Below are positions 9,666-17,611 of a DNA stretch of 64,000 nucleotides, piece after piece. The position numbers and the translations under genes are program-made. The notes below the pieces were generated by a model. It made no database searches. It was not told where the DNA came from and was given only the letters and a program-made list of their open reading frames with translations. The DNA lies in contig MGSS01000057.1 of assembly GCA_001798595.1 (NCBI GenBank), positions 1-64,000 on the forward strand, written 5' to 3'. The stretch's first letter is position 1. Every line of letters begins with the position of its first letter. This DNA comes from Deltaproteobacteria bacterium RIFCSPLOWO2_12_FULL_60_19. GTDB taxonomy: Bacteria; Desulfobacterota; Binatia; UBA9968.

Positions 9666-10451
9666 ATGGCTGAGGAGTTTTCCAAGGCTGGGGCTTATGA
9701 GGGCTACCTTGGCTCGTGGAGTTCGAGTCTTGCGCCCCTTTTCATCGATTTTGCCGGGGTTCAGGACGGGGACCGTGTTCTCGATGTCGGAACGGGGACC
9801 GGTTCCCTTGCTCTTGCCTTGGCCGCTTCGATGCCGCGTTCACAGATTGTTGGAAGCGATCCCTCCGCGCCCTACATCGAGTTTGCCCGGACGCGAACCG
9901 GCGACCCCCGGGTGCGTTTTGATATTGGGGATGCCATGAACCTTCCTTACGCGGACAAATACTTTGACAAAAGCGTCGCTCAGCTCGTGCTCAATTCCGT
10001 TCCTAAACCCCGGCGGGCGGCGATGGAGATGCACCGCGTGACAAAAACGGGAGGGACCGTGGCAGCCTGCGTGTGGGCTTCGGACGGGAGCAATGAGCGA
10101 GAACGGATATTCTGGGGAGCTGCAACCGCCGTCGATCCCGCAGCCGCGCAGCGGCGCGAAACTGAGCGCGGGTACGGTCACGAGGGCCGACTCTCTGCCC
10201 TTTGGACCGAGTGCGGGTTGAGAGAGGTTGCAGATGCCTACCTCGTAGTTTCTGTTGACTTCGCCTCTTTTGAGGCATTCTGGTCGCCGTACCTTGAAGG
10301 ACAAGGTCACGGCGGCTCTTATGTGAGGAGCTTGCCGCCCGATCGCCGGGACATTCTCCGCGAACGCTTACGCCGGGAGATTCTCGGCATGAAGGGAGAC
10401 GGCCCCTTTTCCCTCCGGGCTCAAGCCGTGGCAGTCCGGGGCATCTGCTAA
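9666..10451 (+). CDS. SAM-dependent class I methyltransferase
   Basis: The 261-residue protein has the class I SAM-binding signature VLDVGTGTGSLALALA (motif I), then IVGSDPS (acidic loop II), VRFDIGDAMNLPYAD (motif III) and a UbiE-like RVTKTGGTVAACVW segment. No membrane span is present. It resembles small-molecule methyltransferases of the UbiE/Methyltransf_11 group; the substrate cannot be named. It is the last gene after an attC-like site in the plus-strand array, and no attC is visible between it and the DinB gene. Confidence 0.88.
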   Translation: MAEEFSKAGAYEGYLGSWSSSLAPLFIDFAGVQDGDRVLDVGTGTGSLALALAASMPRSQIVGSDPSAPYIEFARTRTGDPRVRFDIGDAMNLPYADKYFDKSVAQLVLNSVPKPRRAAMEMHRVTKTGGTVAACVWASDGSNERERIFWGAATAVDPAAAQRRETERGYGHEGRLSALWTECGLREVADAYLVVSVDFASFEAFWSPYLEGQGHGGSYVRSLPPDRRDILRERLRREILGMKGDGPFSLRAQAVAVRGIC

Positions 10452-10516
10452 AGCAGCGCTTTATCCGTTTAACAAAACATACTGAACCCCATTTTCTACC
10501 AGAAAGGTGGTTGGCC

Positions 10517-11065
10517 ATGGCCGAGGCGGAGATTTTGCTGGATGCGTTTACGCGGGTTTACGAATCCCTGCACCGCACGCTGCCGGACCTCAGCGCAGAG
10601 GAACTCACAAAGGAGCCCCATCCGTCGATTGGCTGGCTCGCCTGGAGGCTCACTCGGGTCATGGATAGCAATGTGTCGCGCCTTGCGGGCCGGGACCAGC
10701 TCTGGATTGGGGATGGCTGGGCCGCTCGCTTTGGCATGGCGCCCGAGCCCGCGGATTTCGGCCGATCGGCCATGCACACGCGCGAGCAGGTGCGCGCGTT
10801 TCACGCCCCGGCGGAACTCCTTCTCGCCTACCACGACGCGGCGTACGACCGGATGAAGGCGTATCTCAAAACGCTCACCGCAGACGACCTCGCGCGGCAG
10901 CTCGATGAGCCGCAGTATCAACCGCTCCCGACTGTCGCCGTGCGTCTAGTGAGTGTTTTGGAAAACGCGATGGTCAACGAAGGGCAGATCGGTTATTTGA
11001 AGGCTTACCACCGGCTCGGCGGCTGGTTCCCGCGGGAGGCCAAGGATCCCGCGAGCGTCCGCTAA
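10517..11065 (+). CDS. DinB-family protein
   Basis: This protein of about 182 residues has the four-helix DinB_2 pattern: LLDAFTRVYESLHRTLPDLS, then GWLAWRLTRVMDSNVSRLAG with the first putative metal-ligand region, and NEGQIGYLKAYH near the end. The canonical DinB triad uses three histidines; here the first helix pair has no clear HxxxH, so metal binding may be altered. ATG 10517 is preferred over TTG 10511, with AGAAAGGTGG upstream. DinB proteins often act as thiol-dependent transferases, but this one has no assigned substrate. Confidence 0.8.
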   Translation: MAEAEILLDAFTRVYESLHRTLPDLSAEELTKEPHPSIGWLAWRLTRVMDSNVSRLAGRDQLWIGDGWAARFGMAPEPADFGRSAMHTREQVRAFHAPAELLLAYHDAAYDRMKAYLKTLTADDLARQLDEPQYQPLPTVAVRLVSVLENAMVNEGQIGYLKAYHRLGGWFPREAKDPASVR

Positions 11066-11070
11066 AGCGT

Positions 11071-11197
11071 GACAGTCAGCTCGTATCTCCTGGCTAGTCT
11101 CATCTCGTAAGAGCAGTGCAAAGCTGACATATCGTGCCGGCCCGAGAGGGATTCCCTGGCGGGCTAACGGTAGTGAGCCTTTTTCAACGGCCTGTTA
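11071..11197 (-). repeat. Composite intergenic element: terminal-repeat motif plus truncated family-B palindrome
   Basis: Read on the minus strand, the SDR stop codon TAA opens into TTAACAGGCCGTTGAAAAAG, the terminal repeat shared with families C and D. It is followed by GCCCGCCAGGGAATCC and a degenerate half of the family-B palindrome (complete copies at 41407-41543 and 48621-48756). The same TIR-then-B order recurs at 48588-48756. Confidence 0.6.
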
Positions 11198-11929
11198 AAT
11201 TCCCCACCCTCCGCTCAGGTGGATATTCGCCCCGTTGACGTAGCGCGCTTCGTCGGAGAGCAGGAAGCGAACTGTGGAGACGGCGTCGTCGAGCGCGCCC
11301 ACGTAACCGGCGGGAATTCGCTTCGCCATCGTCTCCAGCTCCTCTTTCGGCGCGCTGCCGGAGTCGATGAAGCCGGGGGAGATGGCGTTGACGGTGATGC
11401 CGTGGGGGGCGGCGATTCGCGCCAGCGTCCGGGCGAGCACGAGCAGCCCGACCTTGGCGATATAGTGCGCCGTCAGCTGCGGCTGGGCGATCAGCTGATC
11501 GGCGTTGGCCATGCTGAAGCAGATGATCCGTCCCCACTTGCGCTCGATCATCCCGGGGATCACCGCCTGGCTCAGATAAAAGACCGGATGGAGGTTGTTG
11601 TCGAACATCAACCGCCAGCCGTCCACGCTCTCTTTGAGAATGTCGACCCGGTGGTAGGGGCCGGCGCAATTGATGAGGGAGTCGATCCGTCCCCAGAGTT
11701 CCTTGACGCGCTCGACCATCGCCACGGCGGCCTTCGAGTTGGAGACGTCGCATTGTAGCGCCAGGCCGTTGGAGCCTTTCTTTTGCACCGCCTCGACCAC
11801 GTCGGCCGCCTCCTGGGCGCTCTTGCGGTAGCAGATCGCGACCGACCAGCCGCGCCCGGCGAGGTCCAGGGCGACCGCTCGGCCGATGCCCTTCGCCCCG
11901 CCGGTGATTAAAGCCACTCGTTCAGCCAT
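11195..11929 (-). CDS. Short-chain dehydrogenase/reductase (FabG-like)
   Basis: This 244-residue classical SDR has the cofactor motif TGGAKGIGRA, the NAG-like CAGPYH motif, a serine in CFSMANAD and the catalytic YxxxK in HYIAKVG, with the C-terminal SGGWGI typical of FabG-like enzymes. It should interconvert an alcohol and a ketone with NAD(P)(H). It is the last gene of the minus-strand polymerase-SDR pair. Its stop codon coincides with the start of the downstream palindromic element. Substrate unknown. Confidence 0.9.
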   Translation of the reverse strand: MAERVALITGGAKGIGRAVALDLAGRGWSVAICYRKSAQEAADVVEAVQKKGSNGLALQCDVSNSKAAVAMVERVKELWGRIDSLINCAGPYHRVDILKESVDGWRLMFDNNLHPVFYLSQAVIPGMIERKWGRIICFSMANADQLIAQPQLTAHYIAKVGLLVLARTLARIAAPHGITVNAISPGFIDSGSAPKEELETMAKRIPAGYVGALDDAVSTVRFLLSDEARYVNGANIHLSGGWGI

Positions 11930-11949
11930 GAGTCCTCCTCTTTACAATG

Positions 11950-12050
11950 GTTCAAGGTAGTTCAAGTTGGTTCAACGTTGTTCAAGGGGATTTTCGGCGG
12001 CGGGGCCGCGGCGGCTTGAACCATTTTGAACCCCTTGAACTATGTTGAAC
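11950..12050. repeat. Phased GTTCAA / TTGAAC inverted repeat
   Basis: Four GTTCAA units at an exact 10-bp spacing are followed by a GC-rich centre (GGGGCCGCGGCGGC) and four TTGAAC units at 9-10 bp spacing. The whole 101-bp spacer is a long imperfect palindrome between the polymerase stop and the SDR start. A sister element lies at 17525-17603. One helical turn per unit suggests protein binding on one DNA face, or a structured transcript. Confidence 0.75.
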
Positions 12051-12053
12051 GTG

Positions 12054-14288
12054 TTATTTTTCGATAAACGGCCTGAATTTCTCGTACAATTCTTCGAGCT
12101 TCGCCCTGTAATGCTCTACGTTTTCATCCGGGTTCTGCGGGTCCCACTGGGAGGCGAGCTTACAGTTTTCGTTGATTTTGACTTTCGACCCTTTGCCCGT
12201 GACGTAATACGAGATCTGATCTCCCGGCTGGTAGGGGCGCTCCGACTTGAGCGCCAGCTCGTAAGCGGCCGCGGGGTTGCGCTTCTTTTCGCGAATCTTC
12301 GCCTGATAACTCTCCAGCGAATCCTGGAGCGTCTCGGTCTTCATCAGAAGTTTGATGTCCATCCGGTGCTGCTCCAGCTCTTCGAGGTAGCGCCGATATA
12401 AAGGGGGGATGGCGTCCTTGTCGCCGTTCAAGAGCAGCAGCAGCATCTCCTCCAGCCACCGGCGCTGGAACAGCTCCAGGCCGCGCGAGCGCAGGCCCGA
12501 ACCTTTGATGAGCAGTCTTCCGCTGTGGTGCAGCAGGGCGTAGTTTTTCATCTTATAACTGAACATCGCCGCGTAGCGCCCGTCCAGCTCCAGGTCGATT
12601 CCGCTCGGCAGTGTTCCTGCCAGCTCTTCGATCAGGCGCGCTTCGTCCGCTTCGGTGGCTGCGTCGGCGGGCGGAACGAAATAGATTCCGTCGGTGTCGA
12701 CCTCGATCACCGTCGCGCCTTTTTGTTTGAGCCACGCTACGGCGGTCTGGATCAGTTCCCGCCCTTTGGCCGTTACCCGGTTGGCCGCGTCGTAGTCGTT
12801 GAAGCGGCCCATCGGAAAACCGAGATAGCCGTAGAAGGAGTTGATAAGAATTTTAAAGGTCGACTGCAGCGCTGAGAAGTAAGTCTTCGCCTCTTTGGTT
12901 TTCGCGTCGCGGGCCAGCTCTTTGGCGCGGACGCGGAAGTCGCGCAGATCGCGCAACAGCGGGGGAGAGATTGCGAGCTCGTCCTTCTTGGGAAAGTAAC
13001 CGTAGACCAGCATGATCGACGGGTAGAGGGAGGTTACGTCGCAGTGAAGGACGCGCCGCGCGACTCCCTGGAGCTCCATGTCGGTAAACCCGCCAACGAC
13101 CTCTTTACCTGTGTCCGCTCTGGGGATCGAGCGTCTCTGGCGCAGGTACTCGCGGAGAAACAGGGCGTCGATTTTAGTGGCGTTCCCTCGGAGCGCGACG
13201 TTTTGGTAGCTGTAGGGGAAGATCTGCGCCTGGACGAAGTAGCTCGGCGAGAAGATCTCCGAGAGGGCGCGAGTCTCGCGCACGTCGTCGAGAGAATAGC
13301 GAAACAGGGTGTCGGGGTCGTGGTCGAAGTACCAACTGGCCCTGTCCGCAGGGATGTAGGTGCGATCGGCGCCGGCGACGTTGAAGTGGCGCGCGATCTC
13401 CTTGAGACCGTACCCCGGCAGCTCGCGTGCCGACACGTCGTAATGCTGGGCCAGGATCCAGGTGTCGATGATGTGCCGGCCGAAGATTTCGTATTTCCGA
13501 TAGGCGATGGTTCGCTCGGCGATCTGCATTCGCGACGCATGGCCCTGGAGCCTGCCGCCGCCTCTGCCGAGCGTGAGCGCGACCTCGTGCCGTTTGGCCC
13601 TGGCCTCGAGGTATTCGAGGTCGAAGCGAAAGAGATTGTGCCCTTCGATCACGTCCGGATCGCGGCTCTGAATCTCGCGCACCATCTCGCGAAGCATCTC
13701 GGCTTCGCCGTATTCCTTGCCGGAGATCAGCCGTTCCCAACCGGTGGAATCGGACAGCGCGATGGCGGTGATCCGATCCGACTCCCGCGCCGGGTTGGGG
13801 AATTCGAAGCCGGCCTGGCAATAGGTTTCGATGTCGAGCTGCATGCGCCTGAGATCGCTGAAGGTGAGCCCGAGGAAGTGCGTTTGCCCGGAGAGTAGCA
13901 AATGCTGGTGGACGGGATCGTTAAGATGAATGTATGGAGCGTCGGACGCTGAAGAGGTCTTAGCGCTTCTCTTTTGCAAGAAAGCTTTGGCGTCCTCCAA
14001 CTGTTTCAGGTCAGCGAACAGGGCAAGCCGGTTGAACGGCGCCTCTCCGGCCAGCGGCGCGATCTCCGCTTCACCTTTCCATCCCTTGAGCCATTCATCC
14101 CCTTCGAGAAGTAAAAACAGGCGCAAGCCCGCAGATTCCGACTCCACCGCGCCGTTCCGACGATAGAAGAGCCTGGCCCGTCCGTCGCCTTCCACTTCAC
14201 ACGCCACGAGGCCCGGTGTCCGGTCGTGGCCGAACAGGACGGCGTTTTTTTGAAAAGGCAGCTCTTGCGTCAAATCCGGTGGTGTCAT
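12054..14288 (-). CDS. Bacterial family-B DNA polymerase with 3'-5' exonuclease
   Basis: All hallmark motifs are present in the 744 residues: ExoI LDIET, ExoII HNLFRFDLEYL, ExoIII YSLDD, polymerase motif A DVTSLYPSIM, motif B KILINSFYGYLGF and motif C VDTDGIYF. It is therefore predicted to have both proofreading and polymerising activity, comparable to Pol II-type repair polymerases. It is slightly shorter than E. coli Pol II (783). No partner such as a primase or helicase is adjacent, so a repair or translesion role is inference. It is transcribed toward the SDR across the phased repeat. Confidence 0.92.
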   Translation of the reverse strand: MTPPDLTQELPFQKNAVLFGHDRTPGLVACEVEGDGRARLFYRRNGAVESESAGLRLFLLLEGDEWLKGWKGEAEIAPLAGEAPFNRLALFADLKQLEDAKAFLQKRSAKTSSASDAPYIHLNDPVHQHLLLSGQTHFLGLTFSDLRRMQLDIETYCQAGFEFPNPARESDRITAIALSDSTGWERLISGKEYGEAEMLREMVREIQSRDPDVIEGHNLFRFDLEYLEARAKRHEVALTLGRGGGRLQGHASRMQIAERTIAYRKYEIFGRHIIDTWILAQHYDVSARELPGYGLKEIARHFNVAGADRTYIPADRASWYFDHDPDTLFRYSLDDVRETRALSEIFSPSYFVQAQIFPYSYQNVALRGNATKIDALFLREYLRQRRSIPRADTGKEVVGGFTDMELQGVARRVLHCDVTSLYPSIMLVYGYFPKKDELAISPPLLRDLRDFRVRAKELARDAKTKEAKTYFSALQSTFKILINSFYGYLGFPMGRFNDYDAANRVTAKGRELIQTAVAWLKQKGATVIEVDTDGIYFVPPADAATEADEARLIEELAGTLPSGIDLELDGRYAAMFSYKMKNYALLHHSGRLLIKGSGLRSRGLELFQRRWLEEMLLLLLNGDKDAIPPLYRRYLEELEQHRMDIKLLMKTETLQDSLESYQAKIREKKRNPAAAYELALKSERPYQPGDQISYYVTGKGSKVKINENCKLASQWDPQNPDENVEHYRAKLEELYEKFRPFIEK

Positions 14289-14342
14289 ATAAGCGCGCTG
14301 GTACTATAGCAAAATCGGATTTCAAGTCACAGGAGGTCTCCG

Positions 14343-14565
14343 ATGAAAGCTCGACTGCCTGCGATTTGTCGTGCGCGTCCGCATGGCCGACGGCAAGCCG
14401 ACGAAGGTGGAGGACTTCGCCACCGGCTGGTTGATGGACGAGAAGGGGAAAGAGGTCGTTTGGGGAAGGCCGGTCGACGTGCTGGTCGGCCCGGATGGAA
14501 GTCTGTTCGTTTCGGACGACTACGCCGGTCTGATCTACCAGATCCGATATAAAGGGAAGCCCTAG
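14343..14565 (+). pseudogene. Internally deleted sorbosone dehydrogenase/PQQ-type glucose dehydrogenase-like gene
   Basis: A good ribosome-binding site (AGGAGG) precedes ATGAAAGCTCGACTGCCTGC, which looks like a secretory N-terminus, but the frame immediately fails. The overlapping frame encodes VRVRMADGKPTKVEDFATGW, then GRPVDVLVGPDGSLFVSDDY and AGLIYQI, ending at 14565. This is the C-terminal blade of the soluble sorbosone/glucose dehydrogenase beta-propeller family (about 400 residues). Start and end survive and the middle is gone. The N-terminal half of this reading is weaker than the C-terminal half. Confidence 0.55.
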
Positions 14566-14664
14566 TCGTCGTCGATTTCCTTAGCGGTTGGTTCGTTTAC
14601 TTTCAATTCGATTGCCTCGGCGAATGCGGCGGCAGGAGATAAAAAGGAAGGGAGAACAACGACT

Positions 14665-17505
14665 CTACGCTTTTCCTTCTGTATCGTGAGTCAAATAATA
14701 GGCTTCCTGCGCCGGTTTATACGCGCGCGGGAGCCAGAGCGGGCGGCGCAGGTTGCCCGGCCCCGGCGCGGGCCGCGTCATTTCCAGCCAGCGCTTGTAG
14801 ACCTCGTGCGCTTTGTTTGTGTCCACGAAAATATCGCCGTAACGATCTTCAGTGCCGGTCTTTTCCACTTTGACTTTCTGGTGCCAGCAGTGCTGACCGC
14901 TCACTGGATCAGGCTGGACTGGAAAAGTAAGGTTCTGGTGGACTCCCGCGTCTTCCCAAAAAATCCTCTCGGAATCCGGATCGCTGCTCTTGAACGGCTG
15001 GATGCCGTGAATCTGGCGCATCATCCATTTTCCTTCCGCAATCTGCTTTAAATCCACGAGCGCCGTGGACCACCTCTCTCCGCCCATGTCCTCCTTGAGC
15101 CGCCAGCGGCCGAGGTGGTGCGAGCACGCGATAACCCCGGGCCTGATCCCCTCGGTAACCCAGACCTTGTCCACGAAGTAACCGATCTCGGTCCGGACCT
15201 TTAGAAGGTCGCCTGTTTGTACGCCCAATCTCTCAGCGTCTCTCGAATGGATCCAGAGCGGATTTTTGTGCGAGATCTCATAGAGCCACTTGGCGTTGCC
15301 CGAGCGCGTATGGATGAGCGTCGGCAGGCGGAAGGTGGGGAGCAAAAGCATCTCCCCCTTCGACCGGTCGATGTTGTCCCAGTGGACGTGACTCCTGATG
15401 TAGCCGGGGAGCGCCTGCTCCGGCCACTTCCAGTCGTTGAGCGTCTTTGAATAGAACTCGAGCTTGCGCGACGGCGTGGGAAAGCCCGCGCACTGTACGC
15501 CGTCGATCTCGACGCCGATCGCATTTCCATCTTTCGTAATGACCTTGGTTCGCGGATCGACGCTTGCCCCTGCGAGGTGTTTGGGATCGGGCTGATGCTC
15601 GTGCAGCCGGTAGACGTTCTCCTCGATGAGGAACGCCCCGTACTTGCGCATATACTCGAGCGGCGCGAGACCTTCTTTGGCCGCTGCATCAGGCAATCCG
15701 GGCACGCTGTTCTCGAAGATCCACCGGTAATAGTCCTTGACGGTCAGCTTCTCTCCCGCCCGATAGGGCGACTCGAAATATCTGCGGATGCCCAACGAGC
15801 CGTCAGGATCGATGCGCCAGGAGAGCTCGATCCAAAATTCATCTTCTTCCCAGACCTCTCCGAGTCCGGCCTCGCGATGCGCCTCGTAGGTGGTGTTGAA
15901 CTGTTTGCCCTGCTTTTCCAACGCCACGCGCAAAACCGGCTGGCGAAAGCCGATCCAGCGCGCCGCGTGTGTCTCCTGGCTCATGAGATCGTGGCGCTCG
16001 GAGGCATGGCCCATGGGAAGAACATAATCCGCGAACCAGGCGGTTTCGCTCCAGATCGGCGTGAGGCACGCATGCCGCTCGACCATACTTTCGTCGGTCA
16101 AGGCTTCGATCCAGCTCATGCCGTCGGGATTGGTCCAGACCGGGTTGTGAACCCGGGTGAAATACATCGCGAGCTTTCCCCGTTTTTCTTTTAGGAAGTG
16201 CGGCAGGAGAAAGCTCATCTCAAAAAAGGAGAGCGGATATTCGCGCGGCAGGAGCATCTCGTTCCATACTTTCGCGGGCGGCGGCATCATTGGAGGCGCA
16301 GGAGTGAATTTGTTGAAGGTATTCGGCGCGGTTCCGCCCGGCGTCCCGACTGCGCCCATTAGGACGACGAGAAGCTCGAGCGCCCGAGCCACTTGCCACC
16401 CGCCGAGATTGCCGGCGGCAGCGTTACGCCACACGTGGGTAGCGAGCGCCGGGCCGGCGCGACCGATCTCTCTGGCGATCTCGACGACGGTACTCGTCTT
16501 CACCCCTGACTCGCGCTCGGCAAACTCCGGCGTGTAGCTATCATAGAGCTCCTTCAAGATGCCGACGAAGGTGTCGAAATCTCGCGGCTTCTCCGGATGC
16601 TCCGCGCTCAGATATTCCTCCCAGTTCACCCAACGACGCAAAAATTCGCGGTCGTAAAGATCCTCACGCAAAAGTACATGGCACATCGCGAGAAGCAGCG
16701 CCGCTTCAGTCCCCGGCCATGGCGAAAGCCAGTAGTCGGCCATCGATGCGGTGTTCGAGAGCCTCGTGTCGATCACGCAAACTTTCGCCCCGCGCGCTTT
16801 TCCATCCATGATCCTCTGGGCATGCGGATTAAAGTAGTGGCCGGACTCCAGATGCGAGCTCAAGAGCAACATGAAACGGGCATTGGCATGGTCGGGGGAC
16901 GGCCGGTCCATCCCATGCCAGAAAGCGTAGCCGGCCCGGGCGCCCGCCGAGCAGACGTTGGTATGGCTGTTGTGGCCGTCGATGCCCCAGGCGTGGAGAA
17001 TTCTCTGATGATAAACGAGCTCGTGGCCCGGCCGGCCGACGTGATACATAACCTCGGTGCGGCGGTCTTCCTGGAGCGCTTTCCGAATGCGCACCGCGAT
17101 GTCGTCCAAAACCTCATCCCAACTCACCCGCTGCCATTTTCCCTCGCCGCGCTTGCCGGTTCTTTTCAACGGATAAAGAATTCTTTCCGGGTCGTTCACC
17201 TGGTTGAGCGTCGCCGGCCCCTTGGCGCAGTTTCGGCCGCGGCTTCCGGGATGAACCGGATTGCCTTCGAACTTTTTGATGCTCAAATTTTTCGTGTCCA
17301 CGTAGGCGAGGAGGCCGCAGGCCGCTTCACAGTTGAAGCAGATCGTGGGAATCAACCGATACTGTTTTTGGACCTTCTTCGGCCACTCGGCCGGATCGTA
17401 TTCAACCCAATCGTCCCAGCGCTCCACCGGAGGAAAGCTTGAAAGGCCGCCTGCCGGCGGATCGAGCCCGGCCGCCGACGGATGTAGCGGCTTGATATAG
17501 TTCAC
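14665..17505 (-). CDS. DMSO-reductase-family molybdopterin oxidoreductase, catalytic subunit
   Basis: The 946-residue protein begins with a [4Fe-4S] motif CFNCEAACG ... NCAKGPATL, followed by the four molybdopterin-binding domains. GKWQRVSWDEVLDDIA is the standard entry segment, and a cysteine in HTNVCSAGARAG is the likely Mo/W ligand. The C-terminal domain has LLLPTFRLPTLIHT and SRDAERLGVQTGDLLKV. No Tat signal is visible at the N-terminus, so it is probably cytoplasmic-facing. The upstream gene encodes a fused four-cluster/NrfD-like partner, so the two should form a quinone-linked complex. Substrate (formate, sulfur compound or other) is not evident. Confidence 0.88.
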   Translation of the reverse strand: MNYIKPLHPSAAGLDPPAGGLSSFPPVERWDDWVEYDPAEWPKKVQKQYRLIPTICFNCEAACGLLAYVDTKNLSIKKFEGNPVHPGSRGRNCAKGPATLNQVNDPERILYPLKRTGKRGEGKWQRVSWDEVLDDIAVRIRKALQEDRRTEVMYHVGRPGHELVYHQRILHAWGIDGHNSHTNVCSAGARAGYAFWHGMDRPSPDHANARFMLLLSSHLESGHYFNPHAQRIMDGKARGAKVCVIDTRLSNTASMADYWLSPWPGTEAALLLAMCHVLLREDLYDREFLRRWVNWEEYLSAEHPEKPRDFDTFVGILKELYDSYTPEFAERESGVKTSTVVEIAREIGRAGPALATHVWRNAAAGNLGGWQVARALELLVVLMGAVGTPGGTAPNTFNKFTPAPPMMPPPAKVWNEMLLPREYPLSFFEMSFLLPHFLKEKRGKLAMYFTRVHNPVWTNPDGMSWIEALTDESMVERHACLTPIWSETAWFADYVLPMGHASERHDLMSQETHAARWIGFRQPVLRVALEKQGKQFNTTYEAHREAGLGEVWEEDEFWIELSWRIDPDGSLGIRRYFESPYRAGEKLTVKDYYRWIFENSVPGLPDAAAKEGLAPLEYMRKYGAFLIEENVYRLHEHQPDPKHLAGASVDPRTKVITKDGNAIGVEIDGVQCAGFPTPSRKLEFYSKTLNDWKWPEQALPGYIRSHVHWDNIDRSKGEMLLLPTFRLPTLIHTRSGNAKWLYEISHKNPLWIHSRDAERLGVQTGDLLKVRTEIGYFVDKVWVTEGIRPGVIACSHHLGRWRLKEDMGGERWSTALVDLKQIAEGKWMMRQIHGIQPFKSSDPDSERIFWEDAGVHQNLTFPVQPDPVSGQHCWHQKVKVEKTGTEDRYGDIFVDTNKAHEVYKRWLEMTRPAPGPGNLRRPLWLPRAYKPAQEAYYLTHDTEGKA

Positions 17506-17524
17506 CTCGATAAACTCCTTTACA

Positions 17525-17603
17525 GTTTAAATCGTTCAAACTGTTCAAATGGTTCCAAGGGTTTGCTCATTGAACAACTTGAACCATTTTAAACTTCTTG
17601 AAC
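17525..17603. repeat. Phased GTTCAA / TTGAAC inverted repeat, second copy
   Basis: GTTTAA, GTTCAA, GTTCAA and GTTCCA units at 9-bp spacing face TTGAAC, TTGAAC, TTAAAC and TTGAAC units. Like the copy at 11950-12050 it fills the gap between two minus-strand genes, here the Fe-S/NrfD fusion and the molybdoenzyme. Confidence 0.7.
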
Positions 17604-17611
17604 AGGCTTTT

